Origin: Cohnella sp. AR92
GTDB taxonomy: Bacteria > Bacillota > Bacilli > Paenibacillales > Paenibacillaceae
NCBI RefSeq assembly: GCF_003990975.1
Contig: NZ_RZJR01000010.1
Coordinates: forward strand, 62,001-126,000
Reading direction: 5' to 3'
Length of the DNA stretch: 64,000 nucleotides
How positions within the stretch are numbered: position 1 is the first letter of the stretch; each line of letters begins with the position of its first letter. The notes below the pieces were generated by a model, which ran no database searches, was not told the DNA's origin, and saw nothing but the letters and a program-made list of their open reading frames with translations. Shown here one piece after another: positions 51,769 to 62,372 of this stretch. Both the position numbers and the translations under genes were made by a program.

Positions 51769-52641
51769 ATGAAAGAATCATCCTCCTATCGTGGATTTCT
51801 AATCTTCAACACGCTCGTCATGACGGTTGTCGTCCTCTTTACCTTGTACCCGTTCGTCTATCTGTTAGCGCAGTCCTTCAGTTCGGAGAGCGCTATCTAT
51901 GCGGGGAAGGTCTTCCTGTTCCCGGTAGAGTTCACAACGACATCGTATGATCTTCTTCTGAAAAAGCCGGAGTTTTACCGCTATTACGGAAACACAATTC
52001 TGTATTCGGTACTAGGAACGTTCATCTCGGTATCCGCAACGGCGATCCTGGCTTATCCATTGTCGAAGGAAAAGCTTCGCTTGAACAAGTTTTTTATCCC
52101 GTTCGTGCTTTTCACGATGTACTTCAACGGCGGCCTGATTCCGAACTACATCCTCGTCGCCCAGAAGCTGCAGATGCGGGATACGATTTGGGCAATCGTG
52201 ATTCCCGGCGCCATCAGCGCCTTCAATGTCATATTAGTGAAAACCTTCTTCGCAGGTTTGCCTAATGAAGTAGAAGAAGCGGCAAAGGTAGATGGATTGG
52301 GAGTTTACGGAATTTTCACGAGGATCGTCTTGCCTCTCTCGAAGCCCATTCTGGCCACGATGTTCCTGTTCGCCATGGTCGCTTACTGGAACGATTGGTT
52401 TACCGCTTCTTTGTACTTGAACACGAAGGAATCATGGCCTGTATCCTTGTACTTGCGGCAGATCGTTGACAACTTAGTCAGCACGCAAGAATTCAGTTCG
52501 TCCGACGCGGCATCCGTCCAGATTGCGGCGACGATTAAATCCACCGCGATGATCTTGACCGCTCTGCCGATTATCTGCATCTACCCGTTCATTCAGAAGT
52601 ATTTCGTACAGGGGATGCTGATCGGTTCCGTAAAAGGGTAA
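51769..52641 (+). CDS. YtcP-type ABC transporter permease (aldouronate uptake)
   Basis: Permease of 290 residues with six helices and the EAA loop VEEAAKVDGLGVYGIFTRIV. The C-terminus FVQGMLIGSVKG is the family ending. The opening TLYPFVYLLAQSFSSESAIY and FNGGLIPNYILVAQKLQM loop fit the YtcP branch. It pairs with the LplB-type permease 16 bp upstream. Confidence 0.92.
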   Translation: MKESSSYRGFLIFNTLVMTVVVLFTLYPFVYLLAQSFSSESAIYAGKVFLFPVEFTTTSYDLLLKKPEFYRYYGNTILYSVLGTFISVSATAILAYPLSKEKLRLNKFFIPFVLFTMYFNGGLIPNYILVAQKLQMRDTIWAIVIPGAISAFNVILVKTFFAGLPNEVEEAAKVDGLGVYGIFTRIVLPLSKPILATMFLFAMVAYWNDWFTASLYLNTKESWPVSLYLRQIVDNLVSTQEFSSSDAASVQIAATIKSTAMILTALPIICIYPFIQKYFVQGMLIGSVKG

Positions 52642-52742
52642 CGAACGGTTTCACAGAAGGGCTGCACCGCTGACACTGTCTATCCATCTATGTCCTGCAG
52701 CATTTCTACCATTATAAAAAATCGAGAATAGGGAGGCGCAAT

Positions 52743-54422
52743 ATGAAGACGGTTAAAAAGACAACAGGAGTTTTGCTAGCGGCATCATTGGCAGTCGGAC
52801 TTGCAGCATGCAGCAATAACGACAACGAGGCATCCAACTCGGCACCGAAGAGCTCGGCGCCAGCCAGCTCCGCAGCTTCCAACGATGCATCAAAGTTGGG
52901 TTATACCTTCGGCGAAGGCGTAACGTTCCATTCCGACAAGCCTGTAACTTACTCCATGATGTACAGCGATCACGAGGCGTATCCCTACCAGAAGGAATGG
53001 AGACTCTGGAGCGCAATCCAGGAGAAGACCAACGTATCTTTCGACCTGACTATCGCGGCTAGAACCGAATACGAGAATCAGAAGGCGCTGCTCATAAACA
53101 GCGGTGACGCTCCTTACATCATTCCCAAAACGTACGACGAGTCGCCATTTGTTGACGGGGGCCAAATCGTCGCGATCAGCGATTATGTGCAATACATGCC
53201 TAACTACCTCAAGGCCGTCAAAGACTGGGGTTTGGAGAAAGATCTGAAATCCAAACTTAAGGCTGATGGCAAATACTACGTGCTTCCGGGCTTGTGGGAG
53301 AATGCGGCCGGCGGTTATTCCTACGTCATTCGGAAAGATATCTTCGAGAAAGCCGGCGTAGACGTAGTGGGCCAAGAAGCCAACTGGACGTATGAAGACT
53401 TCTATGCGGCGATGAAGAAAGTAAAAGAGTACACGGGCGCGAAGTATGTCATGTCCGATCGCTTCAAGGGCGATTCCACGCTGAAAGTCGCAGGCGTTGA
53501 ATACGGAGTAAGAGCCGGCTGGGATTTGGCTAACGGCTTGAAGTTCGACGAGGCCGCGAAGAAGTTCTACTTCTCCAACACGACGGAAGACTACAAAGCC
53601 TTCCTCACCTACTTCAACAAACTGATTAAAGAAGGCATTCTTGACCCGGAATCCTTCACGGCGGAAGACGATCCGCAACTTGCAAAATTCTATAGAGGCG
53701 AAACGTACGTCATGGCCGCAAATTATCAGAACGTGGGCGACATGAAGGTGAAAATGCAAGTTCCGGATGCGGAGCTGTACATGATCACGATGCCAGGCGG
53801 TCCGAAAGGACAACTTCAAGTTGAAAACACCCGTCTGGAAAATGGCATCATGATCAGCAAGAATGCGCTTAAGGATCTTGGCGAAGAGAAGTTCATCGAA
53901 ATGCTTCGTTTCATTGACTGGCTGTGGTACTCCGATGAAGGTCAAACGCTAAGCCTGTGGGGCGTTGAAGGGGAAACCTATACGAAGGATGCGGACGGCA
54001 ACATCAAGCTAAATCCGGAAATCACGTACAATGGTCTGAACCCTGAAGCAACGAAGAAATTGAACTTCGACTATGGCTTCGCTGGCGGCGTATTCGCATA
54101 CGGAGGTACGAATAAGCTGAGAACATCGAAGTTCACCGACGGCGAGAAGGATTACACGAACCGTGTCTTGACCACGCGTCAACCTCGCGAGATCGATCCG
54201 CCGATTATGGGAACTCCTGACGAGAGCGAAGAGATGAACCTGATCCAGAAGCCTCTGATGGATTATGTGAAGACGATGACGCTGAAGTTCATTACAGGCC
54301 AAGCAGACATCGGCAAGGAATGGGATTCCTATGTCGCCCAAGCCAAAGCAAGCGGCAGCGAGCGGTATACCGAGATGGCGAACAAGATCTTCGAGAAGAC
54401 GAAGGGCTCTCTCGGTTATTAA
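52743..54422 (+). CDS. LplA-type extracellular sugar-binding lipoprotein
   Basis: Lipoprotein of 559 residues with signal peptide MKTVKKTTGVLLAASLAVGL and lipobox LAAC, then an Asn/Ser/Ala-rich tether and a long family 1 solute-binding fold (PVTYSMMYSDHEAYPYQKEW). The length, longer than most sugar-binding proteins, fits the LplA group. It should capture aldouronates released outside the cell by the GH10 xylanase and hand them to the two permeases. It starts behind GGGAGG. Confidence 0.93.
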   Translation: MKTVKKTTGVLLAASLAVGLAACSNNDNEASNSAPKSSAPASSAASNDASKLGYTFGEGVTFHSDKPVTYSMMYSDHEAYPYQKEWRLWSAIQEKTNVSFDLTIAARTEYENQKALLINSGDAPYIIPKTYDESPFVDGGQIVAISDYVQYMPNYLKAVKDWGLEKDLKSKLKADGKYYVLPGLWENAAGGYSYVIRKDIFEKAGVDVVGQEANWTYEDFYAAMKKVKEYTGAKYVMSDRFKGDSTLKVAGVEYGVRAGWDLANGLKFDEAAKKFYFSNTTEDYKAFLTYFNKLIKEGILDPESFTAEDDPQLAKFYRGETYVMAANYQNVGDMKVKMQVPDAELYMITMPGGPKGQLQVENTRLENGIMISKNALKDLGEEKFIEMLRFIDWLWYSDEGQTLSLWGVEGETYTKDADGNIKLNPEITYNGLNPEATKKLNFDYGFAGGVFAYGGTNKLRTSKFTDGEKDYTNRVLTTRQPREIDPPIMGTPDESEEMNLIQKPLMDYVKTMTLKFITGQADIGKEWDSYVAQAKASGSERYTEMANKIFEKTKGSLGY

Positions 54423-54445
54423 ACGATAGTAAGATTCAAACAGAG

Positions 54446-54490
54446 GGATCTACGGTCCGGTCGAATACTTCGGCCGGCTGCCGCAGATCC
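54446..54490 (+). terminator. Stem-loop between binding-protein and GH2 genes
   Basis: Imperfect stem with outer arms GGATCT / AGATCC and inner GC-rich pairs. The T-run is weak; partial termination or mRNA stabilisation is possible. Confidence 0.45.
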
Positions 54491-54528
54491 TGATTGTCAT
54501 TTTATCGAAGAAAGCGGGCGCGGCAGAG

Positions 54529-57500
54529 ATGAACAAGAAGACACTCTTTAACGACGGATGGGAATTCGCCAAGAGCGGACTCGACGAGACGGACTGGACG
54601 GAGCTCGTCTTCAAGCCGGTTGACGTTCCCCATGATTGGCTGATCGAGGACTCTCTCAACCTGTACGAGGACGGCATCGGCTGGTACCGCAGAAGATTCT
54701 CTTATACGGAAGAAGCCGAGAGCGTTCTTCTTTCTTTCGACGGGGTCTACATGGATTCTTCCGTATACGTGAATCGCGCGTTCGTCGGGGAGTGGAAGTA
54801 CGGCTATTCCTCCTTCGAGCACGATATCACGGGCGCTCTTCAGGCCGGAGTCAACGAGATCGTCGTGAAGGTCGTCCATCAGGCGCCGAACAGCCGCTGG
54901 TACTCGGGAGCGGGAATCTATCGGAACGTCTGGTTGAGAACGAGGGGTCCCAGCTGTCTGGCGACGGACGGCGTTTATTTTAGCATAAAACAGGCAGAGG
55001 ACGGGTGGGAGGTAGAGGTCGACACGGAGGTCGCCGCTGGCGAAGACGTTATGCTTACTCAGACAATCCTGCTCGGGGATGCGTCCGTCGCGTCCGTCTC
55101 CTGCGAAGTCCCTGCCGGAAATAGGCCGGATTCGCCGGTCAACCAGAAGCTGTCGATCCGCGATCCCCTCCCGTGGAGTCCGGCGGAGCCTCATCTCTAT
55201 CGGCTGGTCACGGAACTAAGGAAGCTGGATTCGTCCGAGGATAACCGCTTGCAGGAGGGGCAAGGCATTCTTCTGGAGCGAGTGACTCAGAACCTCGGCT
55301 TCCGCTCGATTGAACTCGATCCTTCTCAGGGGCTCATCCTAAACGGCCTCCGGATGAAAATAAACGGGGTGTGCGAGCATCACGATCTCGGGGCGCTGGG
55401 AGCGGCGTTTAATAAGGAAGCGCTGAGAAGAAGGCTCGCGATTCTCAAGGACATGGGGGCGAACGCGATCCGGACGGCCCACAACATGCCGGCGCCGGAG
55501 CTGATGGATCTGGCGGACGAGATGGGCTTCCTCGTCGTCTCGGAGGCGTTCGACATGTGGGAGAGGCCGAAAACCCCTTACGACTACGCCCGCTTTTTCC
55601 CGGAATGGGCCGCCTTGGACGTAAGAAGCTGGGTTCGCCGCGACCGAAATCGCCCGAGCCTGCTCCTGTGGAGCATCGGCAACGAGATCTACGATACCCA
55701 TGCGGACGAGCGCGGGCAGGAGATCACCCGAATGCTGATGGAGGAAGTGCGGAAGCATGATCCGAGGGGCAATGCCAAAGTGACGATCGGCTCCAACTAT
55801 ATGCCTTGGGAGAATGCGCAGAAGTGCGCGGACATCGTCAAGATCGCGGGCTACAACTATGCCGAGAAATACTACCGCAAGCACCGCGAGGAGCATCCGG
55901 ATTGGGTCATCTACGGAAGCGAGACAGCGTCGGTCGTGCAGAGTCGGGGAGTGTATCATTTTCCATATGAGAAGCCCATCCTGACCGACGACGACGAGCA
56001 GTGCTCGGCGCTCGGGAACAGCTCGACCAGCTGGGGAGCCAAGTCGGCGGAAGCCTGCATCATCGCGGAGAGGGATACCCCGTTCTCCCTCGGCCAGTTC
56101 CTGTGGACCGGCTTCGATTATATCGGGGAGCCGACGCCGTACCACACGAAGAATTCCTACTTCGGGCAGGTCGACACGGCCACGTTCGAGAAAGACTCCT
56201 ATTTTATCTACCAAGCGGCATGGACGGATTATCGCTCCCGCCCGATGGTGCACCTGTTCCCTTACTGGGACTTCAACGAAGGGCAGATCGTCGACGTCCG
56301 GGCCTGCACCAACGCGCCAAGGGTAGAGCTGCTCGTGAACGGCCGCTCCATGGGGCTTCAGGAGATAGACTGGGCGAAGGGGACGCAGCTTGTCGGCTGG
56401 TGGAAGGTTCCGTATGAGACGGGGGAGATCCGGGCGATCGCCTACGACGAGAATGGATCGGTTGTTGCTGCTGCCGCAAGAAGCTCGTTCGGAGATGCGG
56501 CGCAGATTAGGATAGGGGCCGATAAGGAGCGACTGATCGCCAACGGGACGGACTTGGTCTTCGTGGAGATCGGCATGGAGGACAAGGACGGCCGTCCCGT
56601 GGCCAACGCGAACAACCGGGTGCGGGTCGAGGTGACGGGAGCGGGCCGGCTTATCGGCTTGGACAACGGAGACAGCACGGATTACGATTCGTACAAGGGC
56701 TTGAGCAGAAGACTGTTCGGCGGCAAGCTGATGGCGATCGTGGCGGCGACTATGGAGCCGGGCAAGGCGAGGATTGAGGTGTCCTCCGAGGGAATGCGGA
56801 GCAGCTTCTTGGAGATCGAGTCCTTGCCCGTGGCCGATCCGAAGCTATTGGAGGGAACCTCCGCGAACGAGCGGAATCAAGAGAAGCCCGTCGCGATGGG
56901 GGAGATCGGAGAATTGCCTCTGCGGAAAATAGCCATCAAGAGTCCTTCCGGCCAGTCGTTCGGAGAGTCCGTGCGATTGATGGTCGTGCGCGCCGAGCTT
57001 TACCCCGTTAATAGTTCCTATCGCGAAGTAGAATGGAGCGCCGTCAACGATTCGGGAATCGCCTCGAATATCGCCAGGGTAGAAGCGAATGGTCTCGAGG
57101 CGAAGGTAATCGCCCTGGGAGACGGAGAGTTCCGCCTGCGATGCGCGAGCAAGAACGGGACGGGGAAGACGAAGCTGATCTCGCAGCTGGAGTTCAAGGC
57201 GGCAGGGATCGGCAAAGCCTTCAAAGATCCTTACGGCTTCGTCTCCGCCGGCTTATACGACTTCAGCAAGGGCGAGGTGGGCAACGGCAACGAGAGGGGA
57301 GTCGCGACAAGCCGGGACGGGGAGACCCAAGTCGGCTTCCGCGATCTCGACTTCGGTCCGTACGGCTCGGATACGATTACGCTGCCGATCTTCGCCCTGT
57401 CGAGCGAGGAGTATCCGATTCAGATCTGGGAGGGAATGCCCGGAGAAGAAGGAAGCGTCCTGCTGGCCGACGCGGTCTACCAGAAGCCTTCCCGGTGGAA

Positions 57501-58008
57501 CGTGTATCAGGAGGAGACCTATCGCTTGTCCAAGAGGCTGCGCGGGGTGAGCTCGATCTGCTTCGTTCTTCGGCAGAAGGTGCACATCAAAGGCTTCTCG
57601 TTCACGAAACCGAACAAGGCGCTTGAGCTTCACCATGCGGCGGACAGCGACCGGATCTACGGGGATACGTACGTTATGGAGGGGACATGCGTCGAAGGGA
57701 TCGGGAACAACGTCTCCCTGGAGTTCGATCAGATGGACTTCGGCAGCGAGGGGGTTACCCGACTTGCCGTGTACGGGCGGTCGGAGATCGATCGGAATAC
57801 GATCCATGTTCGGTTCTCCGGAAACGGGGTGGAGGGGGGCGAAGGAGAGGGCTCGGAAGAATCCATCTGCATTCTTGAATTCTCCCGAACCGATGGCTAC
57901 GAGAAGCGGCTGTTCGACCTGGGACAGGTGAGGGGCTCCCGGAAGGTGACCTTCCTGTTCCTCCCGGGAAGCCGCTTCGACTTCGGCTGGTTCCAATTCA
58001 TCCGGTGA
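54529..58008 (+). CDS. GH2 beta-glycosidase with long C-terminal extension
   Basis: Intracellular enzyme of 1159 residues, no signal peptide. GH2 jelly-roll (about 1-170; VDVPHDWLIEDSLNLYEDGI), immunoglobulin-like domain (about 170-270) and barrel with acid/base Glu386 in LLWSIGNEIYDTHADE and nucleophile Glu465 in VIYGSETASV. A DUF4982-like domain follows (CTNAPRVELLVNGRSMGLQE), then further beta domains and a CBM6-like end (FDFGWFQFIR). The family includes beta-galactosidases, glucuronidases and beta-xylosidase-like enzymes; the neighbours favour a hemicellulose side-chain sugar, but specificity cannot be read from the sequence. The last 11 bp overlap the end of the convergent Nif3-like gene. 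Confidence 0.87.
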   Translation: MNKKTLFNDGWEFAKSGLDETDWTELVFKPVDVPHDWLIEDSLNLYEDGIGWYRRRFSYTEEAESVLLSFDGVYMDSSVYVNRAFVGEWKYGYSSFEHDITGALQAGVNEIVVKVVHQAPNSRWYSGAGIYRNVWLRTRGPSCLATDGVYFSIKQAEDGWEVEVDTEVAAGEDVMLTQTILLGDASVASVSCEVPAGNRPDSPVNQKLSIRDPLPWSPAEPHLYRLVTELRKLDSSEDNRLQEGQGILLERVTQNLGFRSIELDPSQGLILNGLRMKINGVCEHHDLGALGAAFNKEALRRRLAILKDMGANAIRTAHNMPAPELMDLADEMGFLVVSEAFDMWERPKTPYDYARFFPEWAALDVRSWVRRDRNRPSLLLWSIGNEIYDTHADERGQEITRMLMEEVRKHDPRGNAKVTIGSNYMPWENAQKCADIVKIAGYNYAEKYYRKHREEHPDWVIYGSETASVVQSRGVYHFPYEKPILTDDDEQCSALGNSSTSWGAKSAEACIIAERDTPFSLGQFLWTGFDYIGEPTPYHTKNSYFGQVDTATFEKDSYFIYQAAWTDYRSRPMVHLFPYWDFNEGQIVDVRACTNAPRVELLVNGRSMGLQEIDWAKGTQLVGWWKVPYETGEIRAIAYDENGSVVAAAARSSFGDAAQIRIGADKERLIANGTDLVFVEIGMEDKDGRPVANANNRVRVEVTGAGRLIGLDNGDSTDYDSYKGLSRRLFGGKLMAIVAATMEPGKARIEVSSEGMRSSFLEIESLPVADPKLLEGTSANERNQEKPVAMGEIGELPLRKIAIKSPSGQSFGESVRLMVVRAELYPVNSSYREVEWSAVNDSGIASNIARVEANGLEAKVIALGDGEFRLRCASKNGTGKTKLISQLEFKAAGIGKAFKDPYGFVSAGLYDFSKGEVGNGNERGVATSRDGETQVGFRDLDFGPYGSDTITLPIFALSSEEYPIQIWEGMPGEEGSVLLADAVYQKPSRWNVYQEETYRLSKRLRGVSSICFVLRQKVHIKGFSFTKPNKALELHHAADSDRIYGDTYVMEGTCVEGIGNNVSLEFDQMDFGSEGVTRLAVYGRSEIDRNTIHVRFSGNGVEGGEGEGSEESICILEFSRTDGYEKRLFDLGQVRGSRKVTFLFLPGSRFDFGWFQFIR

Positions 58009-58795
58009 ACACCCGGAAAGCAGGCTCGCCCTTGAGGAAGCGAACGGGGAGATAAGGATACAAGGATTGCAAGCGGTCCGCCAGGAGGCGCATGCCCGGC
58101 TCCTCGCTCTCCGCGTGTCCTAATAATAGAAACGATCTCGAGACGCCTTGATACGCGGAATCCCTCGCGTATTCGGGCGTTTCCCATTCCGGGCCTTCGC
58201 CCGCTAGGATTAAGTCGAGGCCCTTCTCGCGGAAGAGAGGGATGGCATTGTCTCCGCCGCCCCGGTAGCCTACCAGCACTCCGACGCGTCGGCAGGCCAT
58301 GTCCGCGTCTCCCGCCAGCCGGACGAAGGGGATGTCGAGCCGCTCGCGGACTTGAACGGCGATGTCGCTTGCCTTGGCTTCCGGGATGCGAAGAACGGCG
58401 GCCGTCGGCAGCATCTCTTCTACATATTCCTCCCATCCTAGGCTATGAAGCAGGCCGGTCATGATGAGATCGGGCTCCGACCGATGGCAGTAGTCATGAT
58501 GCCGGTAGATGGCAAGACCGGCATGATCGATCCATGCGCTCTTGGTTTGATAGACCGGATCGGACGGAAGCGGGCCGCTCGGCATCCGATGGCTGTAATA
58601 GATCCCTTCATGCGAGATCAATAGGTTCGCTCCCAGCTCGGCGGCACGCTCGACTATCGACTGGGTCGCCATGAACGCCGTCGCGATGCCCGTCACCTCC
58701 GTGTCCTGATGGCCCGTCTCCAGCACGTCGACGCTTCCCTCGATCGGCGGCGCGGAGCCTCTCAATTGTTCGATAACCTCTCCAATAGTCGGCAT
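57998..58795 (-). CDS. Nif3-like dinuclear metal centre protein
   Basis: Protein of 265 residues of the Nif3/YqfO family. Metal-binding motifs are visible in NLLISHEGIYYSH, the AIYRHHDYCHRS stretch and a late LLLGHAESEEPG. It is shorter than YqfO, which carries an inserted PII-like domain, and closer to the simple form. The biochemical role of the family is unsettled (hydrolase-like or GTP cyclohydrolase-like claims exist). It converges with the GH2 gene and overlaps its 3' end by 11 bp; a link to sugar use is only by position. Confidence 0.82.
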   Translation of the reverse strand: MPTIGEVIEQLRGSAPPIEGSVDVLETGHQDTEVTGIATAFMATQSIVERAAELGANLLISHEGIYYSHRMPSGPLPSDPVYQTKSAWIDHAGLAIYRHHDYCHRSEPDLIMTGLLHSLGWEEYVEEMLPTAAVLRIPEAKASDIAVQVRERLDIPFVRLAGDADMACRRVGVLVGYRGGGDNAIPLFREKGLDLILAGEGPEWETPEYARDSAYQGVSRSFLLLGHAESEEPGMRLLADRLQSLYPYLPVRFLKGEPAFRVFTG

Positions 58796-58897
58796 GAGGG
58801 TTTCCTTTCTGCGTTGGAGTTGGAATAGAGTGTCTCTTCTTTTATCCCCTTAAACTTCGGCGACCGGGGGGCGATTTCCTTGTGGGAGAGGCATCTA

Positions 58898-58957
58898 GGC
58901 GACGTATCGCCGCCAAGTGAGCCGTCCGAGCACCCTGCAACCCGACAAAGTCGGGTT
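58898..58957. other. Structured intergenic element of unknown function
   Basis: Hairpin GGCGA/TCGCC (58898-58911) and a perfect hairpin AACCCGAC-AAA-GTCGGGTT (58939-58957), followed by AGAGCCAAGCTCTCG. The element lies in the 246-bp gap upstream of the Nif3-like gene. The GCAA-hairpin-ACAGAGCC layout on the plus strand faintly recalls a GEMM (c-di-GMP) aptamer, but no gene follows on that strand. Read on the minus strand it would be the 5' leader of the Nif3-like gene. Confidence 0.35.
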
Positions 58958-58995
58958 ACAGAGCCAAGCTCTCGCCCTACATGGAGAAAAGAAAA

Positions 58996-59028
58996 AGCCT
59001 CCTAATCCGCAAAGGGGATTAGGAGGCT
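58996..59028 (-). terminator. Terminator after the GH10 xylanase gene
   Basis: Perfect 13-bp stem AGCCTCCTAATCC with a 7-nt loop, followed on the minus strand by TTTTTCTTTTC. Confidence 0.85.
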
Positions 59029-59041
59029 CTATCCTGCTTGC

Positions 59042-62000
59042 TTAACCCCGGATCTGGGTCACGGAGAAGACGATTCTCCCGGTCGCGGCGTCATATTGAC
59101 CGTCAGGCACCACGGTTACATGGCCATCGCCGTTCAAGTACCGGATGAGGATATGGTCGGGACGGCGAAGCTCGGCGGCGGTCGGCGCATAGGGAACGGA
59201 GACCGTTAAAGGCGCCTTCTGGTTGCTCCAATCGCTCGCCTTGCCATCGAAGAAAGCGCTCAGGCTTATGATCGGAAGCTGATCGTCCTTCTTCTTGCCG
59301 TTATCCGTCGGAGCTTGAGCAACGCGGAAGGACGCTTGCTCCGCTTTGGATTTCTCTTTGGTCAGCGCGTCGCTTGGAATCCGCATCGTCGCCAGCTCCG
59401 TCTGCCAACTCAGCTCGAACTTGATCTTGCCTCTCAATCGTTCGGCAGGAAGCTGAACTTCGTAAGACGTCGCGCCCGTTTGCTTGGGCATGTCGATGAC
59501 AATCGTCTTGATGCCGTTCGAAGCCGGAGCGGCAAGCTCAAGAGCTTTCTTCAGGTTGCCCTCGGTAACGACTCCTTTAGCCAGGCTGCCTTGCAGCTTT
59601 ACCTCCGGCGTGATCGTGACGACGCCATCCTTGACCGTTACGGGCCCTTCGCTCTTGCCGTCCAGGGTCAGTACGCCGAACACCGAAGTGTCCATGTAGC
59701 CTGAGCCGGTCGTGTCGTTCCAGGCGGCGACGCTCTGACGAACGCCGTCCTTCGCGTCGTTGATCTGCACGTCGAAGCCCAGCTCCTTGCCATTGGCCGG
59801 GGCGACGGCTTCGATCGGGATCTTCGCTTCCACCACGTAGTTCGTTCCCGACGTCTTCGTTGCCGATACGAATCCTTCGGCTATGGCCGGCGGGTTGAAG
59901 GAAGTTTCATTTTCAAAGTTGATCCGATATTGCCCGTCGCCCTCTTGATAGAACGAAGTCTTGGCGTTGTCCGGATCGAGGAAAATCTCGACGGAGTCCT
60001 GTTCCCAAGGGTTCGCGCTCGCCTTGTTCAACTGCGTGTCGCTGACTTGGGTAAGGACGTAGAGATAGTGTTCGTCCCATAGAACCTTGGCGGTTCCGGT
60101 CGCGCCTTGCCAAGCCATCTGGTAACGGTTCACCGGGAGTTCGGGAGCCTCACTCCAGATCGCGTCGATCGTTCCATCGATGACCGGGGTACCGTATTTG
60201 GCGGTTCCTTGGTTCGCTTGCGTCGATTGAGGGGGATGCTCGGCCATGTACTTCTCCGGATCGATGACTCCGTAATAGGCAGGTTTGGCTTGGAGGTTCT
60301 TATCGAAAAGCAACGGGTTGGAGGAAGCTCTCCAGCTCGTGCCGTCGTCCATGCCCCAGAAGGTGACGCGAGCGATCTTGTCGGCGTGGGAATGGAAGAG
60401 TGCCATCAGCTGCGCGTACAGGTAGGCTTGAGCAGCCGCTTGTTTCTCGGACAACTGGTAGTTGCTGCCGGCCTGAATGTCCAGCTCGGAGACGCTGACC
60501 TCGACACCCAGGGAAATGAACCTCTCCAGCGACAGTTTCACATTTTCCGGATTCGTGTTGACGTTATAGTGTCCCTGCATGCCGATGCCGTCGATCAACA
60601 GCCTGCCGGGATGACTTTGCGCATACTTGGCGTTGAGCGCTTGAACCATGCCCGCGATAGCTTGGGCTTTGCTCTGGTTATCCTCGTTATAGTCGTTGTA
60701 GTAGAGCTTGATATCCCAATCGGGGTGGTCGTCCAGCACTTCCCGTGCCGCCAGGAACGCCTGCTCGACATAGTCCGGGCCGATCGCTTTGTACCAAGGC
60801 GTCTGACGCAGGGAACCCTGCCAGTCCGCCGGATTCGCGGGGGTGTCGTTCATCGCTTCGTTAACGACGTCCCAAGAGATGACCTTGCTGCCGAAGTGCT
60901 CCATGACCGTGCGGATATGCGTTCTCAGGTTGACGAGCGCCTCGTCCCGCCCCAGAGGAGCGCCGGAAGTCGTGTCGGTATTCAGCCACGCCGGAGATTG
61001 CTGGTGCCAGACGAGCACGTGTCCGTGCATTTGCATGCCTTCGGACCGTACTTTATCCACGAGAGCGTCGGCAGCGGCAAAGGTGAAGTTGCCCTTGGTC
61101 GGCTGAAGCGCGTCCGGCTTCATGGCATTGCCAGCCGTCGCGACATTGTGGTGCATCTTCAGCAGATCCAGGCGGACGCCCTCCAGATCCTCGGCGGAGA
61201 TCGCGTTGCCGATCAGGAAATCATCCTGATAAGCCGTCTTGATGGGGGTCAGGTCCTTCTGGATGGAGATCGGAGCCGATCCCGTGTTGACGAAGCTGAC
61301 ATCGTCAATGTAGAAAGAAGCGGTCGCGTTGCTTGAGCTCTCGACGTAGATCGTCAGGTACTCGTCGCCGACGCTGCTGTAGCGATAGGTTCCTTCGTAC
61401 TGCACCCAGCCATCGCTCGTGCCGATCGTCTTGGCGGCTAGGCTGACGTAATTGGCGGTGCTGCCTTGGCCGATCTGGGTCGAGAGCTGAAGCTGCGAGC
61501 TGGCCGGGGAGATCAGCTTGACCCAGGCGGTCACTTTATACTCGCTGCCTTTGTCGACATACTTCTCTACCCGAAGGGACGGGCCGTGCCAGGTGTCCGT
61601 TCGTCCTTCCACCTTCAGCGAGTAGCCGCCGCCTTCCGTATGGTTGGCTTCATTCGTGACCGAAAGCGTCTCCGTTCCGGCTCTTCCTGCGAAGCCTCCG
61701 GTCGTCTGATCCTCGAAGGTAACCGTGCTGAACGGCAGGGCAGGCGGGCGCGTCGGATCTACCCCGCCTCCGGCGTCGCTCTTCTTCGTAATCAGCACAT
61801 CGCCGATGTAGAAAGGGACGGTCGCGCCCGTATCGTTGGATTGCACGCGAAGCGCACGATCCGTGCTCGTATCGACCGTGAACTCCTTGGTCAGGGTGAA
61901 AGCCGCTCCTGCCGTTAGATTAGCCGCTGCGAGGAACGCATAGCTGTCCACCGTCTGGAGGAAGGCTTGGGAACCGCTCGGGACCGAAGCGTCCGCGTCA

Positions 62001-62335
62001 ACGTAGCCTTTAACGGTTACCGTATACGTCTCGCCGTTAACGAGGCCGATATTGGCAAAATTAAAGTCGGCGGCATCCCAGTTATTGGCGCGGTTGCTTA
62101 CGTACAGGGCGGCGCCGTCGTCATTGCCGTCGAATGTCTTGCCGGTTACGGCTGTCAGGGAAGCTCCGCCGGACTGGGACGCTGCCCCCTTGCCGCCGGC
62201 GAAGGTCTCATGGTAGACCGTTGCGACGGCTGGATCCGTCGAGTCGGCCGTTGCCGTTGCAGCGAACAAGCCGGATGGTACAAGCATGGCCGCCGCAAGC
62301 ACGAGCGACACGATTGCGGTCATTCTATTCTTCAT
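59042..62335 (-). CDS. Secreted modular GH10 endo-1,4-beta-xylanase
   Basis: Extracellular xylanase of 1097 residues with signal peptide (about 1-28), two carbohydrate-binding modules of the CBM4_9/22 type (about 38-187 and 205-352), a GH10 barrel (about 362-690), a CBM9 module (about 712-895; [20 protein letters not shown]) and C-terminal beta domains. Catalytic residues are acid/base Glu493 in [10 protein letters not shown] and nucleophile Glu617 in [10 protein letters not shown]. It cuts glucuronoxylan outside the cell; the aldouronates enter by the nearby transporter and meet the GH67 enzyme. Related Paenibacillus enzymes continue into three SLH repeats, but this one stops after [14 protein letters not shown], so it is probably released rather than anchored. 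Confidence 0.93.
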   Translation of the reverse strand: MKNRMTAIVSLVLAAAMLVPSGLFAATATADSTDPAVATVYHETFAGGKGAASQSGGASLTAVTGKTFDGNDDGAALYVSNRANNWDAADFNFANIGLVNGETYTVTVKGYVDADASVPSGSQAFLQTVDSYAFLAAANLTAGAAFTLTKEFTVDTSTDRALRVQSNDTGATVPFYIGDVLITKKSDAGGGVDPTRPPALPFSTVTFEDQTTGGFAGRAGTETLSVTNEANHTEGGGYSLKVEGRTDTWHGPSLRVEKYVDKGSEYKVTAWVKLISPASSQLQLSTQIGQGSTANYVSLAAKTIGTSDGWVQYEGTYRYSSVGDEYLTIYVESSSNATASFYIDDVSFVNTGSAPISIQKDLTPIKTAYQDDFLIGNAISAEDLEGVRLDLLKMHHNVATAGNAMKPDALQPTKGNFTFAAADALVDKVRSEGMQMHGHVLVWHQQSPAWLNTDTTSGAPLGRDEALVNLRTHIRTVMEHFGSKVISWDVVNEAMNDTPANPADWQGSLRQTPWYKAIGPDYVEQAFLAAREVLDDHPDWDIKLYYNDYNEDNQSKAQAIAGMVQALNAKYAQSHPGRLLIDGIGMQGHYNVNTNPENVKLSLERFISLGVEVSVSELDIQAGSNYQLSEKQAAAQAYLYAQLMALFHSHADKIARVTFWGMDDGTSWRASSNPLLFDKNLQAKPAYYGVIDPEKYMAEHPPQSTQANQGTAKYGTPVIDGTIDAIWSEAPELPVNRYQMAWQGATGTAKVLWDEHYLYVLTQVSDTQLNKASANPWEQDSVEIFLDPDNAKTSFYQEGDGQYRINFENETSFNPPAIAEGFVSATKTSGTNYVVEAKIPIEAVAPANGKELGFDVQINDAKDGVRQSVAAWNDTTGSGYMDTSVFGVLTLDGKSEGPVTVKDGVVTITPEVKLQGSLAKGVVTEGNLKKALELAAPASNGIKTIVIDMPKQTGATSYEVQLPAERLRGKIKFELSWQTELATMRIPSDALTKEKSKAEQASFRVAQAPTDNGKKKDDQLPIISLSAFFDGKASDWSNQKAPLTVSVPYAPTAAELRRPDHILIRYLNGDGHVTVVPDGQYDAATGRIVFSVTQIRG

Positions 62336-62372
62336 TTACTCCCTTCCTCTCCGAAAGCTAATAGGAATTAAG

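Noticed and set aside
58920-58980. c-di-GMP-I (GEMM) riboswitch
   Set aside because: The likeness is limited to GCAA-hairpin-ACAGAGCC, the conserved tetraloop receptor is not clear, and no plus-strand gene follows.
60107-61336. 409-residue open frame opposite the xylanase
   Set aside because: It is a shadow of the GH10 coding frame; the GH10 motifs are unmistakable.
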